From Rikenellaceae bacterium (GTDB lineage Bacteria > Bacteroidota > Bacteroidia > Bacteroidales > Rikenellaceae), in assembly GCA_015060015.1 (NCBI GenBank), contig SUZG01000001.1, positions 202,812 through 266,811 of the forward strand: a stretch of 64,000 nucleotides of DNA, read 5' to 3'. The notes under the pieces were generated by a model. The model had not been told where the DNA came from. It did no database searches and saw only the letters and a program-made list of their open reading frames with translations. The translations under genes and the position numbers were made by a program. Of the stretch, positions 43,967 through 53,382 are shown in pieces (positions within the stretch are counted from its first letter, which is position 1; every line of letters starts with the position of its first letter).

Positions 43967-44881
43967 ATGACAGCAGATACAACCACATACCACGTTCCGG
44001 TACTTCTGGAAGAGTCTATCGAGGGGCTTGATATTCAGCCTGATGGCACCTATTGCGACCTTACCTTCGGAGGTGGCGGACACTCGCGTCGCATCTTGCA
44101 GGAGCTGGGCGAGGGCGGGCGTCTTTACTCCTTCGATCAGGACCGCGACACGCTGAAAAATGCACCCGACGACAGCCGCTTCAACTATGTGGAGAGCAAT
44201 TTCCGCTTTTTGCGTGGTGCATTGCGTCTGCGAGGTGTTGGTCAGGTGGATGGTATTCTGGCCGATTTGGGTGTCTCGTCGCACCACTTCGACGCTGCCG
44301 AGAGAGGCTTCTCGTTTCGTGGTGACGGCCCGCTGGATATGCGTATGAATCAGCGTGGTGGCCGTACCGCTGCCGATGTGGTCAATCAGTACGATGCCGA
44401 TACGCTTGCCCGCGTGTTGCGTGAGTACGGCGAGCTGGATACCACGTGGAAGATAGCCTCGTGCATCGTAAGGGCTCGTGAGCAGTCGCCCATCACCACC
44501 ACATCGCAGCTTGTTGAGGCTGTCAGGCCCTGCACGCCGAAGCGTGACGAGTCGAAGTTCCTGACGAAGCTCTTTCAGGCCCTGCGTATTGAGGTCAATG
44601 GCGAGATGGAGGCGTTGAAGATGGCGTTGGAGCAGTCGTTGAAGGTGCTACGCCCCGGTGGACGGCTTGTGGTTATCTCATATCACTCGCTGGAGGACAG
44701 GTTAGTGAAGAATTTTATGCGTAGCGGCAACTTCGAGGGTAAGGTGCAGCAGGACTTCTTCGGTCGCAGTGAGGTACCCTTTGAGGTCATTACCCGCAAG
44801 GCCGTAGTCCCTACCGATGAGGAGATAGCCCGCAACCCGCGTTCACGTTCCGCCAAGTTGCGTATCGCTGTGAAATTATAG
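43967..44881 (+). CDS. rsmH: 16S rRNA m4C1402 methyltransferase
   Basis: RsmH/MraW, 304 residues. YHVPVLLEESIEGL opens the protein, and the SAM-binding motif is YCDLTFGGGGHSRRIL. Family signatures are DGILADLGVSSHHFD, RGFSFRGDGPLDMRM and RPGGRLVVISYHSLEDRLVK. A GTG at 43961 is in frame, but ATG 43967 is preferred. It is the first gene of the cell-wall/division cluster; the usual mraZ is absent upstream. A near-consensus -7 TAACTTTA (43932-43939) precedes it. Confidence 0.97.
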   Translation: MTADTTTYHVPVLLEESIEGLDIQPDGTYCDLTFGGGGHSRRILQELGEGGRLYSFDQDRDTLKNAPDDSRFNYVESNFRFLRGALRLRGVGQVDGILADLGVSSHHFDAAERGFSFRGDGPLDMRMNQRGGRTAADVVNQYDADTLARVLREYGELDTTWKIASCIVRAREQSPITTTSQLVEAVRPCTPKRDESKFLTKLFQALRIEVNGEMEALKMALEQSLKVLRPGGRLVVISYHSLEDRLVKNFMRSGNFEGKVQQDFFGRSEVPFEVITRKAVVPTDEEIARNPRSRSAKLRIAVKL

Positions 44882-44898
44882 AGTAAAAACATTGCATT

Positions 44899-45420
44899 AT
44901 GTACCCACATCCCGATAATGATGAGTTTGATCCTTTGACAGAGGAGGAGCTTCGCCAGATAGAGGAGGACGAGGAGTTTCGTCGTCGTGTGCGTCGTGAG
45001 GTGCGTCGCATACAGAGTGGCGATGCCGACGAGGATATCGAACGCGATATAGAGGAGGAAGAGGAGCAACGCCGCGAGCAGGAGGAGCAGGAGGAACGCA
45101 AAAAGAAGAGGCGTTCACGCCTCTTCTGGCAACTCTTTTCGGGTAATATCCTCATCAACAAAAGTGTTGCCGACAACTATCGTTACTTCGCAGCCATTGC
45201 CGTAATGTGCTTCATAAGTATTGCGGTGATGTTTATGTCGTTGTATGCCGACCTGCGTTATTCGCGTCTGGAGAGGGAGGTGCAGTTGGTCAGAGAACGT
45301 TCCATCCGTTTGCAGGAGCAACTATATAACTCCACCACGCACGCCGCAATCAAGGCCGAGTTGCAGCAGAGGGGCATACCGCTGCAAGACCCCCGCAAGG
45401 CAACCGAGGTTGTGGAGTAG
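44899..45420 (+). CDS. ftsL: FtsL-like division protein with long acidic N-terminus
   Basis: Its place between rsmH and ftsI and its single membrane helix (YFAAIAVMCFISIAVMFMSL, residues ~95-115) followed by a short coiled coil (LEREVQLVRERSIRLQEQL) identify the FtsL position. The unusual part is a cytoplasmic N-terminus of about 90 residues, highly charged and Glu/Arg-rich, which E. coli FtsL does not have. FtsL-type proteins hold the FtsWI synthase in the divisome. Sequence similarity to classical FtsL is low, so the call rests on topology and position. Confidence 0.8.
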   Translation: MYPHPDNDEFDPLTEEELRQIEEDEEFRRRVRREVRRIQSGDADEDIERDIEEEEEQRREQEEQEERKKKRRSRLFWQLFSGNILINKSVADNYRYFAAIAVMCFISIAVMFMSLYADLRYSRLEREVQLVRERSIRLQEQLYNSTTHAAIKAELQQRGIPLQDPRKATEVVE

Positions 45421-45453
45421 AGTTTTTTTGTTTGGAAAATTATTTAAGACCGT

Positions 45454-47763
45454 ATGGCCAATAAGAGAGATAAGGAGTTAGATATCAGAGAGGATATGTT
45501 CCGACGCGTTAAGTTTGTACATATCATCTTTGTCTTCGTAGCCCTATTGGTGCTGGTGCGTCTGGTGTGGGTGTTTGCCGTAAGTGATGAGATTGGCCAC
45601 AACGCCCGTAAGCTTGATGACCGCATCTTCCGTATGGATACGGTCTATGCACGCCGTGGCTCTATTCTGGCCCGCGACGGCTCGCCATTGGCAACCTCCA
45701 TATTGCGTTATCGTGTCGATTTCGATATGGCCAGCGAGGGCTTTGACTCGCTGTCGCTGTTCCGCGAGCAGGCCGACACTCTGGCAAAGAGGCTGGCTTT
45801 GTTCTTCGGAGACCGCCCGGCTGCGGAGTATCGCCGCAGGATGCTGGAGGAGCACGACCGCCACTATAAAATCAACTACGCAAAGGACACTATGGTCTAT
45901 CGCAGCGAGGGCTTTATGTCGCGTGTGTGGGATATGCTCATCGGCGAGGAGTTCAAGAAGGTGCCTCTCTACGACACGTTGCGTGACCATCGCCCCGTAG
46001 CCATTCTGCCCCGACCGGTCGATTATAACGAGTGGCAGGAGCTACGCAAGTTCCCCATACTGAACTGGAATATGGGAATGACCTATCGACTGGTAACCAT
46101 CGACCAGCGAGTCTATCCCTATGGCGAACTGGGGCGTCGTACGCTGGGTATGGTGCAGGCCAACCTCAGCTCCGATGACCGCAGCAGCAAGAAGGGTCAT
46201 TACGGCATAGAGCACGTTTATAGCAACTATCTCGAAGGCAGCAACGGCCGCACGCTGCGTCAGCGTATTGCACCCGGCTTTTCGAGTGCTGTGCAGAGTG
46301 AAGATAATATCGAGGCAGAGGATGGTCTGGATGTTATCACTACGCTGGATGTCGATATACAGAATATCGCCGATGCCGCTTTGCGTCGTCAGTTGCAGGC
46401 CAACAATGCTATCTGGGGTAATGTTATGGTTATGGATGTCGCCTCGGGCGATATTCTGGCTATGGTAAACCTCGGCGAGACGGCCGACCGCAGTGGCGTT
46501 TACAGCGAACGTGACGAGTATGCTCTGACGCGTCGCCACGAGCCCGGCTCAACCTTCAAGCTGGCGGCGATGCTTGCTCTGCTGGAGGATTGCGGAATGT
46601 CGCCCGACAAACAATATGATGCCAACCACGGCCGACCGGTGCAGGTGGGTCCCAAGGGCCCGAAGATTACCGACTCGCACGATGTGGGAGGTATGATGGA
46701 TTTGAAAACGGCTGTTGCCGAGTCGTCGAATGTCTATTTCGCATCGGCAATCTACGACCACTATAAGGAGAATCCGCGACGCTATGTGGAGTTTTTGAGC
46801 AACAATCTCCACCTCGACCGTACGGTGGGGCTGGATGCGATGGGCGAGAAGCAGTCCAACCTCGGCGACTATAAGAAGGGTGGCAAGGCGTACTGGAACG
46901 CACACGTTCTGCCCAATATGGGCTATGGCTATACCATCGAGATATCGCCCGTGCAGACGCTGACACTCTACAACGCTGTGGCAAACCGAGGCAGGATGGT
47001 TGCTCCGCGACTTATCCGCGAGGTGTGTCGTGGCGAGAGTGTTGTGGAGGAGTTTCCGACACGAGTTTTGGTCGAGAAGATATGCTCGGACAACACAATC
47101 GCCATTGCCCACGACTGTCTGGTTGAGACGGCCCGCACGGGTACGGCGGCCTCATTCTTCCGCGATACGGCTTCATTCCGCGTGGCGGCCAAGACAGGTA
47201 CGGCACAGTATGTTCAGGGTGTAAGACGTAGCGATGGCTACTACTACGGCTCTATGGTTGTCTATTTCCCTGCCGACAATCCCAAATATACCATTATGGC
47301 GAGTATGCTCACCTGTCGTGCTCGCGGCGGCTCATACTATGGAGCAGGTCTTACGGGACAGGTGATGCACGACATTGTCTATAACATCTACTACCGCAAT
47401 AAGGAGTGGCATCGCGAGCTTACTCCCTCCGACGAGAAGCAATACCCCTCGCAGGTGAAGGGTGGTCATATCGCCTCGGTGCGTAAGGTAGCCGATAAGT
47501 TCTCGCCACGCGTCTCGTTCGACAGGCGTGAGGGCTGGGGCGAGGCTACGGTTGATACACTCAAAAATGTGGATGTTCGCAGTTTTGAGGGCGAAGATGT
47601 TATGCCCAATGTGGTGGGTATGGGCTTGCGGGATGCAGTCTATATGCTTGAAAGCCGAGGTCTTACGGTGCGGGTTTCGGGTAGTGGTGCAGTCCGTAGC
47701 CAGAGTATCCCTGCCGGCCGCAAGGTCAAGGTGGGCGAGAGTGTTACAATAACATTGAAGTAG
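45454..47763 (+). CDS. ftsI: Division transpeptidase (PBP3/FtsI) with C-terminal PASTA domain
   Basis: An N-terminal membrane helix (VHIIFVFVALLVLVRLVWVF) is followed by the pedestal domain (RRGSILARDGSPLATSILRY) and the transpeptidase. The three active-site motifs are present: STFK in HEPGSTFKLAAML (Ser near residue 366), SSN in AVAESSNVYF, and KTG in AAKTGTAQYV. Residues ~705-769 are a PASTA-like domain (VMPNVVGMGLRDAVYMLESR). It cross-links septal peptidoglycan with FtsW. Its length of 769 exceeds the ~590 of E. coli FtsI partly because of the PASTA tail. Confidence 0.95.
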   Translation: MANKRDKELDIREDMFRRVKFVHIIFVFVALLVLVRLVWVFAVSDEIGHNARKLDDRIFRMDTVYARRGSILARDGSPLATSILRYRVDFDMASEGFDSLSLFREQADTLAKRLALFFGDRPAAEYRRRMLEEHDRHYKINYAKDTMVYRSEGFMSRVWDMLIGEEFKKVPLYDTLRDHRPVAILPRPVDYNEWQELRKFPILNWNMGMTYRLVTIDQRVYPYGELGRRTLGMVQANLSSDDRSSKKGHYGIEHVYSNYLEGSNGRTLRQRIAPGFSSAVQSEDNIEAEDGLDVITTLDVDIQNIADAALRRQLQANNAIWGNVMVMDVASGDILAMVNLGETADRSGVYSERDEYALTRRHEPGSTFKLAAMLALLEDCGMSPDKQYDANHGRPVQVGPKGPKITDSHDVGGMMDLKTAVAESSNVYFASAIYDHYKENPRRYVEFLSNNLHLDRTVGLDAMGEKQSNLGDYKKGGKAYWNAHVLPNMGYGYTIEISPVQTLTLYNAVANRGRMVAPRLIREVCRGESVVEEFPTRVLVEKICSDNTIAIAHDCLVETARTGTAASFFRDTASFRVAAKTGTAQYVQGVRRSDGYYYGSMVVYFPADNPKYTIMASMLTCRARGGSYYGAGLTGQVMHDIVYNIYYRNKEWHRELTPSDEKQYPSQVKGGHIASVRKVADKFSPRVSFDRREGWGEATVDTLKNVDVRSFEGEDVMPNVVGMGLRDAVYMLESRGLTVRVSGSGAVRSQSIPAGRKVKVGESVTITLK

Positions 47764-47767
47764 AATT

Positions 47768-49249
47768 ATGCAGAAAAAACTAAGTGAAATATTATCCTCT
47801 GTTGAGGTTGTGAAGCTCATCGCATCGCACGATGTTGAGCTTACGGGCCTCTCATACGATTCGCGTGCGGTCAAGGCCGGCGACTGTTTCTTCGCCGTCA
47901 GAGGTACGCAGGTGGATGGTCACCGCTACATAACCTCGGCTGTGGAGGCGGGTGCTGTGGCTGTTGTATGCGAGCAGCTACCCGAGGAGTGCTGCGAGGG
48001 CGTGTCATATATCGTTGTCGCCGACTCTACACAGGCTATGGCCGATATGGCCTCGGCCTTCTATGACCACCCCTCACGCCACCTTACGCTGGTGGGCGTT
48101 ACGGGAACAAACGGCAAGACCACTATCGCTACGCTGCTCTACGACCTCTATCGCCGTATGGGCCACCGCGTGGGACTTATCTCTACGGTTGTCTATCGCA
48201 TCGACGAGAGGAGTATCCCCTCGACACACACCACACCCGATGTGTTGCGTCTTAATGCTATGCTGCGGGAGATGGTTGATAGCGGTTGCGACTACTGCTT
48301 TATGGAGGTATCGTCGCACTCCGTTGTGCAGGAACGCATCAGAGGATTGCACTTTGCGGGTGCTATCTTTACAAACCTCACGCACGACCACCTCGACTAT
48401 CACGGCTCGATGGCCGAGTATATCAAGGCGAAGAAACGCCTGTTTGACTCGCTGCCCAAGACGGCTTTTGCATTGGTGAATGCCGACGACAGAAACGGCG
48501 ATGTGATGTTGCAGAATACGCGTGCCAAGGGCTACCGCTATTCGTTGCGTCAGATGGCCGATTTCCGCTGCAAGATATTGGAGATGCTGTTCGACGGTAT
48601 GCTGTTGCGTATGAACAGTAGCGAGGTGTGGGTCAATTTCCTCGGCCGCTTCAATGCCTATAACCTTACGGCTGTGGCGGGTGCTGCCATTCTGCTGGGA
48701 GCCGACGAGCAGGAGGTGTTGCAGCATTTGAGTGCCCTGCACTCGGTGAGTGGCCGCTTTGAGCCTGTACGCAGCGATAGTGGCATTACGGCCATTGTCG
48801 ATTATGCCCATACACCCGATGCGTTGCAGAATGTCATCGATACGATAAACGACATCCGTTGCGAGGGACAACGCCTGATAGTGGTGTGCGGCTGCGGTGG
48901 CGACCGTGACTCTACGAAGCGTTCCGAGATGGGCCGTATAGCTTCGCGTGAGGCCGATATCGCTGTTTTTACCTCTGATAACCCGCGTACGGAAGACCCC
49001 GAGGCCATCCTCGATGAGATTATGGCGGGCGTTGAGGCCGGCCGTCAGACACTGCGTATAACCGACCGCCGGCAGGCTATACGTACGGCGGTGATGCTTG
49101 CCAGGGCGGGCGATATACTGCTTGTTGCGGGCAAGGGTCACGAGGATTACCAGATTGTAGGCACCGAGAAGTTGCACTTCGACGACAGGGAGGAGTTGCG
49201 TGCAGCGTTTGGTGGAATTCAAAATTCAAAATTCAAAATTCAAAATTAA
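47768..49249 (+). CDS. murE: UDP-MurNAc-tripeptide synthetase (meso-DAP adding)
   Basis: The Mur ligase ATP loop is LVGVTGTNGKTTIATLLYD. The substrate motif SDNPRTEDPEAI has the DNPR form that marks meso-diaminopimelate-adding enzymes as opposed to lysine-adding ones. The carbamylated Lys region (HYHGSMAEYIKAKKR-like) is present. It begins 4 bases after ftsI. The last residues (QNSKFKIQN) are encoded by a run of the TTCAAAA repeat, so the natural C-terminus has been extended or replaced by repeat DNA. Confidence 0.97.
   Translation: MQKKLSEILSSVEVVKLIASHDVELTGLSYDSRAVKAGDCFFAVRGTQVDGHRYITSAVEAGAVAVVCEQLPEECCEGVSYIVVADSTQAMADMASAFYDHPSRHLTLVGVTGTNGKTTIATLLYDLYRRMGHRVGLISTVVYRIDERSIPSTHTTPDVLRLNAMLREMVDSGCDYCFMEVSSHSVVQERIRGLHFAGAIFTNLTHDHLDYHGSMAEYIKAKKRLFDSLPKTAFALVNADDRNGDVMLQNTRAKGYRYSLRQMADFRCKILEMLFDGMLLRMNSSEVWVNFLGRFNAYNLTAVAGAAILLGADEQEVLQHLSALHSVSGRFEPVRSDSGITAIVDYAHTPDALQNVIDTINDIRCEGQRLIVVCGCGGDRDSTKRSEMGRIASREADIAVFTSDNPRTEDPEAILDEIMAGVEAGRQTLRITDRRQAIRTAVMLARAGDILLVAGKGHEDYQIVGTEKLHFDDREELRAAFGGIQNSKFKIQN
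49218..49247 (+). repeat. TTCAAAA-type dispersed repeat, copy 4, coding for the MurE tail
   Basis: Four tandem seven-base units (TTCAAAA) cover the last ten codons and stop of murE. Confidence 0.8.
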
Positions 49250-49351
49250 CCTTCGGTTGGTATTTGTCGCAAAATATATTGTAATAAATAAGGTTGTACG
49301 AATTTAGCGAAATTAGAAAAAACAGGATAATTAGAAAAACACAACAAAAAT

Positions 49352-50596
49352 ATGCTCTATTCTCTTTTTCAATACCTCGACGAGAGGTTTGATTTGCCCG
49401 GTTCGGGAATGTTTCAGTACATCTCGTTCCGCTCGGCTGTGGCGGTTATTCTGGCACTGCTAATCACGATTTTCTTCGGTCGTGCCATCATACGCCTTCT
49501 GCAACGTCATCAGATAGGCGAGGAGATTCGTGACCTCGGTCTTGAAGGTCAGCTCTCGAAGAAGGGTACTCCCACTATGGGCGGAGTCATCATCCTTCTG
49601 GCTATCCTCGTGCCTATACTTCTGGTCGGCCGTCTGGATAATGTCTATGTGCAGCTGATGATTGTCTCAACCGTATGGCTGGGCGTCATTGGCTTCCTTG
49701 ACGACTATATCAAGACCTTCCGCCACAAGAAGGAGGGTTTGAAGGGTCGTTTCAAGATTGTAGGTCAGGTGGGACTGGGTATCATCGTGGGTACGGTGAT
49801 GTGCTTCTCGCAGGATGTGGTTATCCGTGAGAAGATTTCGGAGCCTACCGAGAGTGTCGTTGTTGATGAGAGTGGCAACACTGTCGTTACGCAGACGCAG
49901 CGTGCCGTTATGAGCCCCACACCCGAGAAGACAACCAAGACGACTATCCCCTTCATCAAGAATAACGAGTTTGACTACGGCTGGCTTGTCGGGGGCAACA
50001 GGATGTTCACATGGCTGCTCTATATCCTCGTGGCTATTCTTGTCGTGACGGCCGTATCGAATGGAGCCAATCTGACGGACGGACTCGATGGCCTGCTGAC
50101 TACGGTGTCGGTGCCGATAATTATGGTTTTGGGTACGCTGGCATACCTTTCGGGACATATCATCTATGCCGACTACCTCAATATTATGTATATCCCCGAC
50201 TCTTCGGAACTGGTGGTCTTTGCTGCGGCTATGGGAGGTGCTTTGCTCGGCTTTTTGTGGTATAACTCCTTCCCGGCACAAATCTTTATGGGCGATACAG
50301 GCTCGCTGGCAATTGGCGGTATCATTGCGGTCTTTGCACTCTGCATACGCAAGGAGCTGCTGCTGCCGCTTATGTGCGGAGTCTTTTTGGCCGAGGCGGT
50401 GTCGGTCATGGTGCAGGTGAGCTATTTCCGCTACACCAAACGCAAGTATGGCGAGGGACGTCGCATCCTGCTTATGTCGCCACTGCATCACCATTATCAG
50501 AAAAAGGGTCTGTTTGAGACCAAAATCGTTATGCGATTCTTCATTATATCCATATTATTGTGTGCTTTGACACTCGTAACCCTGAAAATGCGATAG
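49352..50596 (+). CDS. mraY: Phospho-MurNAc-pentapeptide translocase
   Basis: A polytopic enzyme making lipid I at the inner membrane. Signatures are KKGTPTMGGVIILLAILVPI, FLDDYIKTFRHKKEGLKGR, NLTDGLDGLLTTVSVPIIMV and MGDTGSLAIGGIIAVFAL; the catalytic HHHY motif is in SPLHHHYQKKGLFE. At 414 residues it is longer than E. coli MraY (360) owing to an extra loop near residues 150-200 (SEPTESVVVDESGNTVVTQ), an insertion seen in Bacteroidetes. It starts 102 bases after murE. Confidence 0.97.
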   Translation: MLYSLFQYLDERFDLPGSGMFQYISFRSAVAVILALLITIFFGRAIIRLLQRHQIGEEIRDLGLEGQLSKKGTPTMGGVIILLAILVPILLVGRLDNVYVQLMIVSTVWLGVIGFLDDYIKTFRHKKEGLKGRFKIVGQVGLGIIVGTVMCFSQDVVIREKISEPTESVVVDESGNTVVTQTQRAVMSPTPEKTTKTTIPFIKNNEFDYGWLVGGNRMFTWLLYILVAILVVTAVSNGANLTDGLDGLLTTVSVPIIMVLGTLAYLSGHIIYADYLNIMYIPDSSELVVFAAAMGGALLGFLWYNSFPAQIFMGDTGSLAIGGIIAVFALCIRKELLLPLMCGVFLAEAVSVMVQVSYFRYTKRKYGEGRRILLMSPLHHHYQKKGLFETKIVMRFFIISILLCALTLVTLKMR

Positions 50597-50599
50597 ACG

Positions 50600-51964
50600 A
50601 TGAAAAAGATTGTTGTTTTAGGCGGCGGCATCAGTGGCTATGGCTCGGCGGTGCTGGCAAAGAAAAAGGGCTTTCAGACCTTTTTAAGCGATGCAGGCAA
50701 GATTGCGGAACGCTACACGAAGATACTCGATGAGTGGGGCATAGAGTGGGAGCAGGGCGGCCACACGATGGAACGTATTATGGCGGCCGACGAGGTTATA
50801 AAGTCGCCCGGCATACCCGAGAAGGCTCCCGTGGTGCAGGCTCTGCGAGAGAGGGGCATACCCATCATCTCGGAGATGGAGTTCTCTGCACGATATATGG
50901 GCAAGGCCCGTACAATCTGCATCACAGGCTCAAATGGCAAGACCACAACCACCTCGCTGATTTACAAGATTATGCGAGATGCGGGCGTGAATGTGGCTCT
51001 GGGTGGTAATATAGGCGAGAGCTTTGCCTATCAGGTGGCTACTGCCGACTTTGACTGGTATGTATTGGAGTTAAGCTCGTTCCAGCTGGACGGAATGTAT
51101 GATTTTCGTGCCGATGTGGCTGTGCTGATGAATATCACACCCGACCACCTCGACCGCTACGACTACTGCTTCCAGAACTATGTCGATTCCAAGATGCGTA
51201 TCACGCAGAACCAGCACTCTCGCTGCTCGTTTGTCTATTCGGCCGATGATGAGGTTATCGCTGCCGAGATAGCCCGACGCCCCGAGATGCGTATGCGACA
51301 GTTGCCCTTTGCGGCTCACTCGGCTGTGGCAAGTGCTGCCGGTGATGCCTTCCTTATGCCCGATGGCGAATTTACGGTGAGGGTGGGCAGGCAGAGCCTT
51401 ACCATCGACACGCAGAAGATGCAGATTAAGGGTCTGCATAACGCCTACAACGCTATGGCTGCGGCATTGGCTACGCTGGCTGCGGGTGTTGATGCGGAGC
51501 AGGTCGAGAAGAGTATCTATGCCTTCTCGCCCGTTGAGCATCGTCTGGAACCTGTTGCGGAGAAGGATGGCATACAATGGATAAATGACTCGAAGGCGAC
51601 CAATGTCGATTCGGTGTGGTATGCGTTGGAGAGTATGACACGCCCTACGGTGTGGATTGCAGGAGGTACGGATAAGGGTAACGACTACGAGCCGTTGAAG
51701 GCTTTTGCTCGCGAGAAGGTCAAGGCACTCGTCTGTATGGGTGTCGATAACAGGAAGCTGGTTGAGGCCTTTACCGGCGTTGTGCCGAAGGTTGTAAGCA
51801 CCTCGTCGCTTGATGAGGCTATGCGTGCAGCCCGCGAGGAGGCTGTTGAGGGCGATGTGGTGCTGCTCTCGCCGGCGTGTGCGAGTTTCGACCTCTTCAA
51901 GAACTACGAGCAACGCGGCGAGCTGTTCAAGGAGTGGGTTGAAAAGATTGTTTTGAAGAGTTAG
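50600..51964 (+). CDS. murD: UDP-MurNAc-alanine D-glutamate ligase
   Basis: Mur ligase of 454 residues. It has an N-terminal Rossmann-like UDP-binding domain (IVVLGGGISGYGSAVLAKKK), the ATP loop ICITGSNGKTTTTSLIYKI, and the C-terminal domain with EHRLEPVAEKDGIQWINDS, then ATNVDSVWYALESM. It adds D-Glu in the cytosol. The gene follows mraY by 3 bases, so the two are translationally coupled. Confidence 0.97.
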   Translation: MKKIVVLGGGISGYGSAVLAKKKGFQTFLSDAGKIAERYTKILDEWGIEWEQGGHTMERIMAADEVIKSPGIPEKAPVVQALRERGIPIISEMEFSARYMGKARTICITGSNGKTTTTSLIYKIMRDAGVNVALGGNIGESFAYQVATADFDWYVLELSSFQLDGMYDFRADVAVLMNITPDHLDRYDYCFQNYVDSKMRITQNQHSRCSFVYSADDEVIAAEIARRPEMRMRQLPFAAHSAVASAAGDAFLMPDGEFTVRVGRQSLTIDTQKMQIKGLHNAYNAMAAALATLAAGVDAEQVEKSIYAFSPVEHRLEPVAEKDGIQWINDSKATNVDSVWYALESMTRPTVWIAGGTDKGNDYEPLKAFAREKVKALVCMGVDNRKLVEAFTGVVPKVVSTSSLDEAMRAAREEAVEGDVVLLSPACASFDLFKNYEQRGELFKEWVEKIVLKS

Positions 51965-51984
51965 AAGAGTTAATAGTGGCAATT

Positions 51985-53319
51985 ATGGCCGAGAAAGAGG
52001 ATTATAGCAAGCAGGTTATCCGCGTGGACGACGACGGCGAGGTTATCACCCCGGACGAGAGTGCCGATGTCGGGGAGTCAGCTGTGGCGGTTGAGCAGGA
52101 GAGTAGTTTTACCGAGGTTGTCAAGCGACTGTTCGGTGGTGACCGCGTATTGTGGGTCATCATCATTGCATTGATGACTATCTCGGTGCTGGTGGTCTAT
52201 TCCTCTACGGCCAAGATGGCATATATGCCGAGCTCATCATCTTCGCCGGCGGAGTTTCTGCGTACGCAGCTGATATACCTTGTGGGCGGTGCTGTATTGC
52301 TGTTCGGTGTTCATCGTATCAACAGCAGGGTGTATCGTTACTTCGCACCCCTTGTGTGGCTTGTGTCGATTGTTATGACGCTTGCCGTTTACTTTACGGA
52401 CAACACCACCAACGGAGCTGCACGCTGGTTTCCTATCTTTGGCTTCCAGTTCCAGCCCTCCGAGATGTTGAAGGTGGCGGTTGTCCTCTTTCTGGCACAT
52501 CAGCTGGCCAAGCGACAAAAGACAATAAGTACCCAACGCATCATCCCGGCACTTAAATTCTGGAAGTGGAACACTCCCGAAGAGAGGGCTGTGTGGCGTG
52601 ATGGCGGCAAGGCTCTCTTTGTGCCGATTGTGCTGTCGTGTATGGCTATCCTGCCGGCACACACCTCGTCGGCGGTCATTGTCTTTCTGGTGTCGGTGGC
52701 GATGCTTATAATCGGTCGCGTGCAGTGGACCGAGATATGGAGGCTCATAATGTGGGCGATTCTGGGTGTCTCGATGGTCTTTATGCTCGGCATAGGTCGT
52801 GGCGATACGGCGGGAGGCCGTATTTCGACGTGGATAGAGCTGTGGACCACTTCGCGTATGGAGGTTGCGGCGGAGGACCTGACCGATACGGAACGAGCAA
52901 TGATTGCGATACACAATGGCGGTATTCTGGGGCGTGGTGCGGGTCATAGCACCGTGCGTGTGGAGATGACACACCCCGAGAGTGACTACGCCTTTGCCTT
53001 CTTTGTTGAGGAGTATGGCATAGGTCTGGCGATGATTCTTGTGGCTCTCTATGTGTGGGTCTTTTTCCGAGCCATCGAGATATTTGAAAAGTGTCCCAAG
53101 CGATTTCCGGCGATGCTCGCCCTGGGCTTGGCTCTGCTCATCACGGGGCAGGCTCTGGCTCATATTATGGTTACGGTGAATATCTTCCCCGAGACGGGAC
53201 AGACCCTTCCGCTAATCTCGCGTGGAGGCTCGTCGCTGATATTTACCTGTATAGCTCTGGGAATGATACTCAGCGTGAGCCGTCAGAACGAGGAGGGCTC
53301 GCACGCCGAGGAGAATTGA
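51985..53319 (+). CDS. ftsW: Lipid-II-polymerising division protein FtsW
   Basis: A SEDS-family glycosyltransferase with about ten membrane helices. Motifs are NGAARWFPIFGFQFQPSEML, AHTSSAVIVFLVSVAMLIIG, NGGILGRGAGHSTVR, EYGIGLAMILVALYVW and GQTLPLISRGGSSLIFTCIA. An N-terminal cytoplasmic part of about 45 acidic residues precedes the first helix. A GTG at 51976 is in frame; ATG 51985 is preferred. It polymerises septal glycan with FtsI. It is the last gene of the cluster here: murG, murC, ftsQ, ftsA and ftsZ do not follow. Confidence 0.96.
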   Translation: MAEKEDYSKQVIRVDDDGEVITPDESADVGESAVAVEQESSFTEVVKRLFGGDRVLWVIIIALMTISVLVVYSSTAKMAYMPSSSSSPAEFLRTQLIYLVGGAVLLFGVHRINSRVYRYFAPLVWLVSIVMTLAVYFTDNTTNGAARWFPIFGFQFQPSEMLKVAVVLFLAHQLAKRQKTISTQRIIPALKFWKWNTPEERAVWRDGGKALFVPIVLSCMAILPAHTSSAVIVFLVSVAMLIIGRVQWTEIWRLIMWAILGVSMVFMLGIGRGDTAGGRISTWIELWTTSRMEVAAEDLTDTERAMIAIHNGGILGRGAGHSTVRVEMTHPESDYAFAFFVEEYGIGLAMILVALYVWVFFRAIEIFEKCPKRFPAMLALGLALLITGQALAHIMVTVNIFPETGQTLPLISRGGSSLIFTCIALGMILSVSRQNEEGSHAEEN

Positions 53320-53340
53320 TAAGCGGAAGATACAATATTT

Positions 53341-53381
53341 ACATAAGAGGGTGTCCGATTTGTTCGGACACCCTCTTATGT
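53341..53381. terminator. Long perfect hairpin between convergent ftsW and relA
   Basis: Two 18-base arms (53341-53358 and 53364-53381), exact complements, flank a 5-base loop TTTGT. The arms begin ACATAAGAGGG and end ACACCCTCTTATGT. It lies in the 63-base gap between two stops and should end transcription from both sides, though T runs are short. Confidence 0.75.
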
Positions 53382-53382
53382 G

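Noticed and set aside
48074..49222. 382-codon frame on minus opposite murE
   Set aside because: Shadow of murE; no recognisable domain.
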